In this document: positions 1 to 12,600 of the stretch, piece by piece
Position numbering within the stretch: position 1 is the first letter of the stretch
How the letters are laid out: every line of letters starts with the position of its first letter
NCBI GenBank assembly: GCA_963693285.1
Contig: OY848921.1
Span: 6,895,229 to 6,959,228, forward strand
From: Xestospongia muta
Lineage: Eukaryota; Porifera; Demospongiae; Haplosclerida; Petrosiidae
Direction: 5' to 3'
DNA length: 64,000 bases
Notes under the pieces: generated by a model
The model's database searches: none
What the model was told of the DNA's origin: nothing
What the model saw: the letters and a program-made list of their open reading frames with translations, nothing else
Position numbers and translations under genes: made by a program

Positions 1-151
1 ACGATGTTTATACTACTAAGATTGACCTCGTTTATGTAACGTTATACAACCAATTCTTGTATGAATGCTTAGTTATTTCAAGTCTTCACATGCTAACATA
101 TTAAATGACATTTTACTATAATTATTAAATTATCCTTAACATCTGCTATAG

Positions 152-1016
152 GAAAGTTGTAAAATTCAAAGACATGCTATCACAGAATTTATAGTGGAGG
201 TGTATCCATTACATATCCATGTAACACTAAGTTCTAGGAAAACATTAAGACCATATACAATTCAACGAAGTGATAATGTTGGTAAGTTATTTAACATATC
301 TCTCCTACTAGTCAATAATACTATATTATATGTAGCTTATGTGATGGAGAAACTCCGTAAGCAGTACAATGTAGGAGATAGCATTGAGACCAGACTATGG
401 TTATATCATGAGAGTAATAAGACTATACTAAAACCCACAGACACTATGGGATGTAACCAATCACATTATTCAGTAGAACCTAATGATGTAAGTACACTGT
501 TCAATAATTGATAATACACTTTCACATTAAATATAGACACTGTTACTTGAGACTAAGATTGGTGCTTGGTCAATACAGGAGTCAACTAGTAATGGACAAA
601 TATTTAATAAACCAAAAGAAGGTATATTGACAAATATTAACTGAGATTAGTTAACAAGTAATTGATGGTGACCTCCCATTTATCAAAGTGGTATTTAACC
701 TTTAACCACAATGCCTAATATGGTATGTCAATAGACAAAATGACATAAAATGGAGACAGCTAAAAAGATAACATGATAAGATACTGAGAGATCTAATGTA
801 ATTGCCGCTCATTCATATAATGGTATAAATATTGGAGAATGTTTTTCAATATTATGTGCTGTTTATTTCTTCTTTCTAGCTAAATTATCATGTGTTGTAC
901 CTTCTGATGGTCAACATCTATTACTAAAATCAAATCCCTCCTATATGTATAAACATTTATCAGCAGTGATACCATCCTTTGAAGAATCTGCTGACTATGA
1001 GACAATGTCATCTTAA
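152..1016 (+). CDS. 3' end of a gene with USP4/15-like ubiquitin-like (UBL) region
   Basis: Four exons splice in frame: 152-281, 336-487, 579-621 and 880-1016 (TAA 1014-1016); earlier exons lie outside the window. The phases agree (0/1, 1/0, 0/1, 1) and each junction has GT and AG. The peptide has VEVYPLHIHVT, then MEKLRKQYNVGDSIETRLWL, which resembles the UBL after the DUSP domain of USP4/USP11/USP15 (VEVY...; I.KE.RK.F.I....ETRLW). In those proteases a catalytic domain follows. Here the frame stops about 60 residues after the UBL-like part, with a serine-rich tail ending ESADYETMSS. So this is either a DUSP-UBL protein without a protease domain or one with the module at its C-terminus, as in USP48-like layouts. 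The UBL similarity is recognised from memory of the family; the gene name is left open. Confidence 0.6.
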
Positions 1017-1444
1017 TTTATAGCAAGATACACTTACAATATACAATTTATGTCTAAGTTTGTATGGACTCCTGTTATACTAACAATGTGTAATTTATCA
1101 GTTTATATTAAGGTAATTGTTAATGAGTATAATGATGTTTTATTAATTATTATTATATAAATTTTATTTTTATTTCATGCAATGCACCTAATTATTGTAT
1201 TTTGAACTTTACTTTATAATGTCTCCTAATATTATACCACCAAATATTGCCCGTCACATGATAGTCATGTGTTGCTTTGTCATCATTTTTTCGTTACATA
1301 TTTGGCTGATCTAGTATCACTCACTAGCTCTCATTATCCAAATTAAATCTTTTAAAATGATTTGTTCTTTGGACTTTATGCATTGAAACTATAATTGTTA
1401 CAATGAAAATATTTAAAATGAAGTGATGTATTTATCATAGAGTG
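1017..1444. other. Convergent intergenic region
   Basis: AT-rich DNA between two converging genes, presumably holding both 3' untranslated regions. I see no open frame, repeat or RNA gene in it. Confidence 0.5.
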
Positions 1445-4383
1445 TTAGGCTCTGTCTGATGTATCTCTAGATTGATAGACCACACCTCTTTCTCTTAGCT
1501 CATCTAGCACATCTTCAGGAAGTTCTCCTGATACTGATATTGCATAACATCCCTTAGTAAATTTATCTAAAGATAAAGAAATTGATGACATTATAAATAC
1601 TTAGTTATTAAATTAATTATATTAGAAGAGGTAATCATATAGACAAATGCTTAAATTTAAGATCAGCAAATGAACTGTGTTGAACCACACCCACAAAAGC
1701 ACATACAATTATCAACAAATGTCAAATGCATTTCTAAAATGTCTCAACAATAAAACAGACTATATCAAAAATATATATATATAATATTATTATTTCTTTA
1801 AGAAATAGTTTTGTAGACTCTATATCTATGTAGGAGTAATTTTTAATTTTTAGTTTGCTATGAGCCTAAATGAGAGAACATTATCCAATCCCTACATAGG
1901 ATAGTGCTACCATCTACCTAATGATATATACCACTGGTTACTTATGTAGTAAATACTAATAATACTTACCTATTCTCTGCCATTTAGCTACCCAGCTATC
2001 TTCATTACCCATCATAGCTATCATCCTAACAAGAGATACAATATAATATTATCATTATTAAGTTTAATGATAATATAAGTTTAATCTTTTTTTCATTTGT
2101 AATAATGTAAAAATAATAAACTCTCACTACATTCTTGCACAGATGTAGGCAATTTCAAAGAATACATCATTTCTTATTATTCTTTTGTCAAATGCTTTAA
2201 AAATGAAAGTGGAAATATTTGCAGGCCATTGAGTCAAAAGTCACCATTATTATTAGAAATGAACAGACATTAATGTATTTTGTATATTTAATCTTATTAA
2301 TTGTTATATGTCATTGTCTAGAGATTTAAGTTTTGAGTATCTCTGTAATGCTTTTCTCTGTGGACATAGACAGTGACTTCAACTATATTAGTACTGTTAT
2401 CAATAGATACAAGTCAAGCAATAACAACAATCATGTGTATAATAATGATATAGTATGTATCAAAGGATTGTGTATGTGACTTTCTGATTTGAGTAGGACT
2501 ATCATGTGATTGTAGTGTAGGAGTAAATATTTATAGGACATTAGAGTCATTGCTACACTATTGAATATCTGAGCATAAAATAACACAATAGAACTAACCC
2601 TCTATTTCTCTCCTTTATCCTTCAAGCACACATATACATACTACATGTACTAATAAACTATTATAAAGAGATGATCCTAATGTCCTGTATTTATTTGTTT
2701 TCCTTTAGTGTTGTTATTTATATTGTATGATCATCCTTAAATTTTCATTAATTTCTTGTGATAAATGGTATGAAGAGATTAATATTTTCTGTAAAAATAT
2801 TTAAATTCTCCATAGATTTGTAGTGGCAAGGTATTTATAAAAGCATTATCATTGACAATGATGGTTTTTACCAACATAGTAGGTAGGATATACAATGTAT
2901 ACTGTTGTGAATTAATTTATTAGTGCTATCTGAGAGGTCCAAAACAAGACAGGTTTGTGTACGAAATTTCAATAATTTTTCAGTGATTTCAAACATTTAC
3001 TGATTTCTAGCCCTGTGTACAGATATAAAATGTTTTTGTCAGTGATTTCAGACTAAGATTTCTGATTTAAAACTGAAAGTTTTAATTATTATTATTATGA
3101 CAGATGATCTAAAGTTAGCCATCAGTTTACAACAAGAAGAATATCAAAGAAGAGTATATTCTGAAAGCTCTGGTGCTATAGGTTTAGAATATGAGGAGGT
3201 AAAATCAGAGTTATTAGCAGAAAAAACTAGACTAGAAAAGCTTGGAGAAAAAGTAGTATGGCTTCAAAGAGAAGAGAAAAACGCTGATAAAGAACTAAGT
3301 CCTCAATTAGAAAGTGACAAAGTTTTAGCAAAAAAGTCTGACAGATCAGTTAATGAAGGAATTTGAAGTCAGTCAGATGAATGTGTCATTACAGATTGAA
3401 TCTGATAGAAAATTTGGTGAAGATTTAAATAGGTTTCTAAACTCGTCTGTCAAGGATGGTAACACAGTGATTGCTTCTATTAAAACAATATCTGTTAAGA
3501 AACCAGCTTCTCCTACAGCTAGTCGGAATAAAAAGACTCCTAAAAGAAGGAAAATTGATGTAGTGTCAGCTTAAAACATTGGTTTAAGACATAGTTTAGT
3601 AGCAAATTATAAAGAGATGATCCTAATGTCCTGTATTTATTTATTTTTCTTTAGTGTTGTTATTTATATCATGTAACCATCCTTAAATTCTTGTTAATTT
3701 GCTGTGATAAATGGTATGAAGAGATTAATATTTTCTGTAAAAATATTTTAACCTCCTCATAGATTTGTGGTGGCAAAGGACTTATAATGGCATTTTCATT
3801 GACAATGAGGTTTTTTACCAACAAAGTAGGTAAGACACAATGTACACTGTTGTGAATGAATTTATTAGTGCTGTCTAAAGAATCTGAAACAAGACGGAAA
3901 TGTGTACAAAATTAATTTCAAAATTATTCTGTGATTTTAAACATCTTCTGATTTCTAAGCTCTGTGTACAGATATAAACAGTCTTTGTTAATGATTTTTG
4001 ACTAACATTTCTCATTTAATATTGAAAGTATACAAGATGTCAGCTTCAATCATTATATCAGACCCCTAGGTGCATGATGGCTCTGATATTATGTATCACA
4101 TATATATAGGTATTTATATGTTATATTTGATAGACTTACCCATCAAAATTTGAACTAGTACAATCATTGACTTTTCCTCTGTTTCCTTTGAGATGAAGAT
4201 ATCTCTCACAATTATCACATCCAGTATAGAGAAACTGATCAAATGACTATATTAATGATAGATATTATTATCACTAACATTGTAGAGTAGACTTCTGCTT
4301 CATGATACGTCACTACAAACTTACCTTTACCATAGAACATAGCTTACAAGCTCGTAGTCCTCGAAGATCCTTAGGAATAGATT
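1445..4383 (-). CDS. SUPT4H1: Transcription elongation factor SPT4
   Basis: Small zinc-finger subunit of DSIF (SPT4-SPT5), which acts on RNA polymerase II elongation in the nucleus. Exons on the minus strand are ~4383-4325, 4246-4140, 2025-1970 and 1566-1445 (stop 1447-1445). Phases match at all three introns. The product carries [19 protein letters not shown], then [43 protein letters not shown] and GVVYQSRDT. These follow vertebrate and fly SPT4 closely, and the two CxxC pairs (CKLC, CDNC) of the zinc finger are intact. Length is near the usual ~117 residues. The start is unclear: no in-frame ATG lies before SLESIPKD. The sequence there is a good polypyrimidine acceptor (ending TTTCTTTAG before 4383), so a tiny upstream first exon is likely. 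An ATT in Kozak-like context at 4393-4391 is the alternative. The 2.1 kb second intron hosts a foreign coding unit. Confidence 0.9.
2657..3079 (+). repeat. Left copy of ~425 bp direct repeat in SPT4 intron
   Basis: Begins near ATTATAAAGAGATGATCC and ends near AACTGAAAG. The same order of words (GATAAATGGTATGAAGAG, ATTTTCTGTAAAAATATTT, CTGTGTACAGATATAAA) recurs at 3605-4029 in the same orientation with many substitutions. The two copies flank the reading frame at 3097-3574. They do not begin TG or end CA and no primer-binding site is evident, so they are not obviously LTRs. Confidence 0.8.
3097..3574 (+). pseudogene. Frameshifted UIM/coiled-coil protein unit
   Basis: Two overlapping frames (3097-3366 and 3353-3574) join into one protein if one base is removed around the A-run at 3330-3335. 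After the join the frame runs to TAA at 3574. The front half contains [17 protein letters not shown], which fits a ubiquitin-interacting motif. A charged coiled coil rich in E/K/L follows. The back half has [14 protein letters not shown] and a basic, NLS-like tail (KKTPKRRK). The unit sits antisense inside an SPT4 intron and is flanked by direct repeats, so it may be a retrocopy or a transposon passenger. The frameshift could also be a sequencing error in a homopolymer. The family is not recognised. Confidence 0.5.
3605..4029 (+). repeat. Right copy of ~425 bp direct repeat in SPT4 intron
   Basis: Diverged direct copy of 2657-3079, starting 30 bases after the stop codon of the coding unit between them. 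See the left copy for shared words. Confidence 0.8.
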
Positions 4384-4399
4384 CTAAAGAAATGGTGGA

Positions 4400-4954
4400 A
4401 AGTTTTAACCCGTTGAGTTTGTACCGCCTTGAACCACGCCTACAAATATCAGCCCTTAAAATCTACACAGCAAGCGCACAACGAAACAAGAGAAGGGCAA
4501 AAATTTGCACTACTGTAAATTTTGTTCAAGAAAGGAAGTAAGTTGAATATCACCTTATCTGATTGCTAGTATAGCTTACATTATAAGTAACTTTAACTAA
4601 ATGACTAAGTCTGTATTATTTTAATTTGTCTAAGTTAATAACGAGATCATGACACTGGTAATAGTCACCTGACTGTGACAATTATTGACCAAGTTCTGGG
4701 TGTCTCTAAGCTTGATGAAATTCTGTAAGGGATAGGAATGAGTTTAATAACAAGTGTATATACTAACAGAAGCTGTAAATATATAGCATCCACAACTCAT
4801 GTCAGGTCAAGTCAGATCATGTCTAGTCAGGACTGCCTCATATAACAATATAATAAAACAAAGGAGTGGAGATTAAATTTAAATAACACAAAATATTGAA
4901 TAGCTTCATAACATTATTGACCAGGTCATGCTGTCTTCTTTCAATGTGATTATA
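4400..4954. other. SPT4 upstream region
   Basis: Holds the presumed SPT4 promoter and perhaps its missing first exon. No convincing ATG-plus-donor was found. The open frame at 4302-4541 on the plus strand is antisense to SPT4 exon 1 and is not a gene. The rest shows nothing I can identify. Confidence 0.4.
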
Positions 4955-5126
4955 AACTTACAATATATGTATTAGAAGTTGGTTTTTAATGACAGTCTTT
5001 GTTACTATGTGCTTTTTTATGTTCCTATGATGACAAAGTTGTACTCTCCTTGTCACAACTATTTATAGATGGTAAGTATGTACAATGTCAATTCATGTGA
5101 TCTTGTTTACATTTAACCATATAAGT
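4955..5126 (+). repeat. First satellite monomer, cut by a transposon
   Basis: Carries the same ordered landmarks as the main array: AATGACAG, then GTTCCTATGATGACAAA at 5020-5036, TCACAACTATTTATAG and GTAAGTATGTACAATGTC. It breaks off after TTTACATTTA, where the inverted-repeat element begins. The missing right half of the monomer (GTGTAATTGTTTATATTAAT) resumes at about 6660. Confidence 0.85.
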
Positions 5127-6647
5127 TATAACAGGTTTTTTGAGGACAGTATATTTCGCAAATGAAACTAAAATCTGCATTCACAAATGAAAATTTCATG
5201 AATTTGTTACACATTTTATAGTCACGCCCCCTAAAATTTAATTATAAGGAAACCATGTGAACGGTCCTATTAGGTCTACCAATGAGTAATACTATGGAGA
5301 GATTTCTAATAAACTCATGTGTTTGTGGCCATCAATCCTTTTTAAAACATTGTAGTGAGGTTGTAACTCCCATCTCGAACACTAGTCTAGCGAGCTAGAC
5401 CCTCCTCCTTTTTGATAAGCTGACAGGTAAAGGAGGGTCTAGAAGCGAACTAGGCTTACTGCCCCATTGTAATGTGTGGAATGTGGGGCAGTAACGCAAT
5501 GTTTAGATAGTGGTTATAAAATGTTATTACAATTGCCATGTGACTTGAGTTCTTTATCTTTGTTTGTTGTCCTTCCAAATTTAGAAGCTGTTATGTCAAG
5601 CTAATATATAACTAAAACCCAGGGACATGTTATTTCCATACTAAATAAATTTGTCAAAGAAATGTTTTTTAGAAAATATCAAGTTGTTACTATATTGCCA
5701 ACTGTACTGTTGTTACAAATACAAATATCATAGGGTTTTCAAGTTGCATACTAGAAAATGAAAAGAACTAAAAAGTTATCAGATATAGATATGACATAAA
5801 ATTTTTTAAAAATCACAACTTTTAAACTAATAACACTATTGTCATAATCTTCCTTGTCCTCCTGGGCTGAAATATAGTATATATATATAGAAGTTAGAGG
5901 AACAAACAATTTCAGGGGAGATGACAGATTTTGTTCCCACATGTGCAACAGCAACACCTTTTTCATTTAATGCTTTTCAATGATCTTCAATTAGAACTAG
6001 CAAAGGTGAAATAACTAATGCAACAAAAAATGATGACACTCGTTAGAAGATGGCCTTTCTCTGCTCATCCTTTAGGCAATCACGAGTCATTTTTAAAGTA
6101 TAACTCCCTCCACCTGGCAATTGTAATAACATTTTATAACCACTATGTAAACATTGCAGTACTGACCCACATTCCACTCATTACAATGGGGCAGTAAGCC
6201 CAGTTCACTTCTAGACCCTTCTCCGCCCGTCAACTTACAAAAAATAAGAGGAGGGTCTAGCTAGCTAGACTACTCAGACACTTGCTTTACTACTTTAGCT
6301 CTGTCATCATCAAAATACTTTGTGTATTGGCCTCTTTTAGATCCAAAGTTTTCATCATTAAGTAGATTCTCTATTAGCTGAAACTATACTAGAAGATGGC
6401 ATTCGTTCTGATAGAGGTCCATTAGGATAGGCAAAAAGCTAGATTTCTTGAAATACTTCAGTAAGACCATGTTTGTCTTGATCCACATGTCACAAGTGAG
6501 CCATGCATTATTAATACTAAATTACGTAGTGTTAATAATCTATGGTTTAACTGTGTTGGAATTTTTTTGTGTCACTTATTTTCACAAATTGTCCTAAATT
6601 CTACGAAATTCACGAAATATGCTACCCTTGAAAAAAACTTGTTATAT
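5127..6647. mobile_element. Outer inverted-repeat element inside the satellite
   Basis: The ends are inverted copies. The left has TATAACAGGTTTTTTG...TATTTCGC, and the right, read in reverse complement, has TATAACAAGTTTTTTTC...CATATTTCGTG. It interrupts a satellite monomer, so it inserted after the array existed. No intact transposase is present. On the minus strand, 6370-6272 reads as a short coding-like stretch (NDENFGSKRGQYTKYFDDDR) that stops where the inner element begins; its family is not recognised. Exact ends and target duplication are uncertain. Confidence 0.6.
5395..6270. mobile_element. Inner 876 bp foldback MITE with ~145 bp TIRs
   Basis: The ends are GTCTAGCGAGCTAGACCCTC on the left and GTCTAGCTAGCTAGACCCTC on the right strand. 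Inverted similarity continues for about 145 bases, to 5537 and from 6116. A TA dinucleotide flanks both ends (5393-5394, 6271-6272), as expected for Tc1/mariner-type insertion. No transposase is present inside; the 71-residue frame at 5751-5966 on the minus strand is unremarkable. It lies within the outer element, so it inserted later. Confidence 0.75.
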
Positions 6648-6657
6648 GATATCTTAC

Positions 6658-9600
6658 TTGTGTAATTGTTTATATTAATTAAAGTCATTAGGTTTTAATT
6701 ACAGTCCTTGTTACAAATATGTCTTTCTTCCTTTTTATGTTCCTATGATGACAAAACTATACTCTCATTGTCACAACTATTTCTAGGGGGTAAGTATGTA
6801 CAATGTCAATTCATGTGATCTCATGTACATTTCATCTTGTTATGAAGTTGTTTATATTAATTAAAGTTATTAGGTTTTAATTACAATCCTTGTTACTATG
6901 TGTCTTTCTTTGTTTTTTATGTTCCTATGATGACAAACCTATACTCTCATTATCACATTTATGCATAGAATGTAAGTATGTAGAATGTCAATTAATATGA
7001 TCTTATTTGCATTTTATCCTAATTGTATAGTTGTTGTTCTTATTAACTAAAGTTATTAGGTTTTAATTACAGTCCTTGTTAGTATGTGTCTTTTTTTGTT
7101 TTTTATGTTCCTATGATGACAAACATATACTCTCATTGTCGCAACTATTTATAACTGGTAAGTATGTACAATGTCAATTCATGTGATCTTATGTACATTT
7201 CATCTTGATTGTGTAGTTATTTATAATAATTAAAGTTATTAGGTTTTAATTTCAGTCCTTATTAATATGTGTCTTTCTTTGTTTTTTATGTTCCTATGAT
7301 GACAAACCTATACTCTCGTTGTCACAACTATTTATAGGAGGTAAGTATGTACAATGTCAATTCATGTGATCTTATGTACATTTCATCTTGATTGTGTAGT
7401 TGATTATATTAATTAAAGTTATTAAGGTTTCATTACAGTCCTTGTTACAAATATGTCTTTCTTCCTTTTTATGTTCCTATGATGACAAAACTATACTCTC
7501 ATTGTCACAACTATTTCTAGGGGGTAAGTATGTACAATGTTAATTCATGTGATCTCATTTGCATTTTATCTTAATTGTATAGTTGTTGTTCTTAATAACT
7601 AAAGTTATTAGGCTTTAATTGCATTTCTTGTTATAATATGTCTTTTCTTCTTTTTATGTTCCTATGATGACAAACTTATACTCTCATTGTCACAACTATT
7701 TATAGATTGTAAGTATGTACAATGTCAATTCATGTGATATCGTATACTTTTCATCATAATTCTATTGCTGTTTATAATAATTAAAGTTATTAGGTTTTTA
7801 TTACAATCCTTGTTAGTATGTGTCTTTCTTTGTTTTTTATGTTCCTATGATGACAAACCTATACTCTCATTGTCACAACTATTTATAGTTTGTAAGTGTG
7901 TACAATGTCAATTCATGTGATCTTGTGTACATTTTATTTTGATTGTGTAGTTGTTTATATTAATTAAAGTTATTAGGTTTTAATTACAGTCCTTGTTACT
8001 ATGTATCTTCCTTTGTTTTTATGTTCCTATGATGACAAACATATAATCTCATTGTCACAACTATTTATAGCGGGTAAGTATGTACAATGTCAATTCATGT
8101 GATTTTATGTACATTTTATTTTGATTGTGTAGTTGTTTATATTAATTAAAGTTATTAAGGTTTAATTACAGTCCTTGTTACTATGTGTCTTTCTTTGTTT
8201 TTTATGTTCCTATGATGACAAAACTATACTCTCATTGTCACAACTATTTATAGCGGGTAAGTATGTACAATGTCAATTCATGTGATCTTATTTGCATTTA
8301 ATTTTAATTCTATAGTTGTTTATAATAATTAAAGTTATTAGGTTTGAATTACAGTCCTTGTTAGTATGTGTCTTTTTTTGTTTTTTATGTTCCTATGATG
8401 ACAAAACTATACTCTCATTGTCACAACTATTTATAGCGGGTAAGTATGTACAATGTCAATTCATGTGATCTTATTTGCATTTAATCTTAATTCTATAGTT
8501 GTTTATAATAATTAAAGTTATTAGGTTTGAATTACAGTCCTTGTTACTATGTGTCTTTCTTTGTTTTTTATGTTCTTATGATGACAAAACTATACTCTCA
8601 TTGTCACAACTATTTATAGCTGGTAAGTATGTACAATGTCAATTCATGTGATCTTATTTGCATTTAATCTTAATTCTATAGTTGTTTATAATAATTAAAG
8701 TTATTAGGTTTGAATTACAGTCCTTGTTACTATGTGTCTTTCTTTGTTTTTTATGTTCTTATGATGACAAAACTATACTCTCATTGTCACAACTATTTAT
8801 AGCTGGTAAGTATGTACAATGTCAATTCATGTGATCTTATTTGCATTAGTCTTAATTCTATAGTTGTTTATAATAATTAAAGTTATTAGGTTTGAATTAC
8901 AGTCCTTGTTACTATCTGTCTTTCTTTGTTTTTTATGTTCCTATGATGACAAACCTATACTCTCATTGTCACAACTATTGTAGAACGTAAGTATATACAG
9001 TGTCAATTCATGTGATCTTATGTACATTTTATAGTGATTGTGTAGTTGTTTATATTAATTAAAGTTATTAAGGTTTAATTACAGTCCTTGTTACTATGTG
9101 TCTTTTTTTGTTTTTTTGTTCTTATTATGACAAACCTATACTCTCATTGTCACAACTATTATAGGACGTAAGTATATACAGTGTCAATTCATGTGATCTT
9201 ATGTACATTTTATTTTGATTGTGAAGTTGTTTATATTAATTAAAGTTATTAAGGTTTAATTACAATCCTTGTTACTATGTGTTTTTCTTTGTTTTTCATG
9301 TTCCTATGATGACAAACCTTTACTCTCAATGTGATAACTATTTATAGCCGGTAAGTATGTACAATGTCAATGCATGTGATCTCATTTGCATTTTATTTTG
9401 ATTGTTTAGTTGTTTATATTAATTAAAGTTATTAAGGTTTAATTACAGTCCTTGTTACTATCTGTCTTTCTTTGTTTTTTATGTTCCTATGATGACAAAC
9501 CTATACTCTCATTGTCACAACTATTTATAGACGGTAAGTATATACAATGTCAATTCATGTCATCTTATGTACATTTTATTTTGATTGTGTAGTTGTTTAT

Positions 9601-12600
9601 ATTAATTAAAGTTATTAAGGTTTAATTACAGTCCTTGTTACTATGTGTTTTTCTTTGTTTTTTATGTTCCTATGATGACAAACCTATATTCTCATTGTCA
9701 CAACTATTTATAGACGGTAAGTATATACAATGTCAATTCATGTGATCTTATGTACATTTTTTTTTGATTGTGTAGTTGTTTATATTAATTAAAGTTATTA
9801 GGTTTTGATTATAGTCCTTGTTACTATCTGTCTTTCTTTGTTTTTTATGTTCCTATGATGACAAACCTATACTCTCATTGTCACAACTATTTATAGACGG
9901 TAAGTATATACAATGTCAATTCATGTGATCTTATGTACATTTTTTTTTGATTGTGTAGTTGTTTATATTAATTAAAGTTATTAGGTTTTGATTATAGTCC
10001 TTGTTACTATCTGTCTTTCTTTGTTTTTTATGTTCCTATGATGACAAACCTATACTCTCATTGTCACAACTATTTATAGACGGTAAGTATATACAATGTC
10101 AATTCATGTCATCTTATGTACATTTTATTTTGATTGTGTAGTTGTTTATATTAATTAAAGTTATTATGGTTTAATTACAGTCCTTGTTACTATGTGTTTT
10201 TCTTTGTTTTTTATGTTCCTATGATGACAAACCTATATTCTCATTGTCACAACTATTTATAGACGGTAAGTATATACAATGTCAATTCATGTCATCTTAT
10301 GTACATTTTATTTTGATTGTGTAGTTGTTTATACTAATTAAAGTTATTAAGGTTTAATTACAGTCCTTGTTACTATGTGTTTTTCTTTGTTTTTTATGTT
10401 CCTATGATGACAAACCTATATTCTCATTGTCACAACTATTTATAGATGGTAAGTACATACAATGTCAATTCATGTCATCTTATGTACATTTTATTTTGAT
10501 TGTGTAGTTGTTTATATTAATTAAAGTTATTAAGGTTTAATTACAATCCTTGTTATTATGTGTTTTTCTTTGTTTTTCATGTTCCTATGATGACAAACCT
10601 TTACTCTCAATGTGATAACTATTTATAGCCGGTAAGTATGTACAATGTCAATGCATGTGATCTCATTTGCATTTTATTTTGATTGTTTAGTTGTTTATAT
10701 TAATTAAAGTTATTAAGGTTTAATTACAGTCCTTGTTACTATGTGTTTTTCTTTGTTTTTTATGTTCCTATGATGACAAACCTATACTCTCATTGTCACA
10801 ACTATTTATAGTGGGTAAGTATGTACAATGTCAATTCATGTGATCTTATGTACATTTTATTTTGATTGTGTAGTTGTTTATATTAATTAAAGTTATTAGG
10901 TTTTGATTATAGTCCTTGTTACTATCTGTCTTTCTTTGTTTTTTATGTTCCTATGATGACAAACCTATACTCTCATTGTCACAACTATTTATAGACGGTA
11001 AGTATATACAATGTCAATTCATGTCATCTTATGTACATTTTATTTTGATTGTGTAGTTGTTTATATTAATTAAAGTTATTATGGTTTAATTACAGTCCTT
11101 GTTACTATGTGTTTTTCTTTGTTTTTTATGTTCCTATGATGACAAACCTATATTCTCATTGTCACAACTATTTATAGACGGTAAGTATATACAATGTCAA
11201 TTCATGTCATCTTATGTACATTTTATTTTGATTGTGTAGTTGTTTATACTAATTAAAGTTATTAAGGTTTAATTACAGTCCTTGTTACTATGTGTCTTTT
11301 TTTGTTTTTTTGTTCTTATGATGACAAACCTATACTCTCATTGTCACAACTATTATAGGACGTAAGTATATACAGTGTCAATTCATGTCATCTTATGTAC
11401 ATTTTATTTTGATTGTGAAGTTGTTTATATTAATTAAAGTTATTAAGGTTTAATTACAGTCCTTGTTACTATGTGTCTTTTTTTGTTTTTTTGTTCTTAT
11501 GATGACAAACCTATACTCTCATTGTCACAACTATTGTAGAACGTAAGTATATACAGTGTCAATTCATGTGATCTTATGTACATTTTATAGTGATTGTGTA
11601 GTTGTTTATATTAATTAAAGTTATTAAGGTTTAATTACAGTCCTTGTTACTATGTGTCTTTCTTTGTTTTTTATGTTCCTATGATGACAAACCTATACTC
11701 TCATTGTCACAACTATTATAGGACGTAAGTATATACAGTGTCAATTCATGTGATCTTATGTACATTTTATTTTGATTGTGAAGTTGTTTATATTAATTAA
11801 AGTTATTAAGGTTTAATTATAGTCCTTGTTACTATGTGTTTTTCTTTGTTTTTTATGTTCCTATGATGACAAACCTATATTCTCATTGTCACAACTATTT
11901 ATAGTGGGTAAGTATGTACAATGTCAATTCATGTGATCTTATGTACATTTTATTTTGATTGTGTAGTTGTTTATATTAATTAAAGTTATTAGGTTTTGAT
12001 TATAGTCCTTGTTACTATCTGTCTTTCTTTGTTTTTTATGTTCCTATGATGACAAACCTATACTCTCATTGTCACAACTATTTATAGACGGTAAGTATAT
12101 ACAATGTCAATTCATGTCATCTTATGTACATTTTATTTTGATTGTGTAGTTGTTTATATTAATTAAAGTTATTAAGGTTTAATTACAGTCCTTGTTACTA
12201 TGTGTTTTTCTTTGTTTTTTATGTTCCTATGATGACAAACCTATATTCTCATTGTCACAACTATTTATAGACGGTAAGTATATACAATGTCAATTCATGT
12301 GATCTTATGTACATTTTTTTTTGATTGTGTAGTTGTTTATATTAATTAAAGTTATTAGGTTTTGATTATAGTCCTTGTTACTATCTGTCTTTCTTTGTTT
12401 TTTATGTTCCTATGATGACAAACCTATACTCTCATTGTCACAACTATTTATAGACGGTAAGTATATACAATGTCAATTCATGTCATCTTATGTACATTTT
12501 ATTTTGATTGTGTAGTTGTTTATATTAATTAAAGTTATTAAGGTTTAATTACAGTCCTTGTTACTATGTGTTTTTTTTTGTTTTTTATGTTCCTATGATG

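Noticed and set aside
2657..4029. LTR retrotransposon from the paired direct repeats
   Set aside because: No TG...CA ends, primer-binding site, polypurine tract or gag/pol; the inner frame is a UIM/coiled-coil protein.
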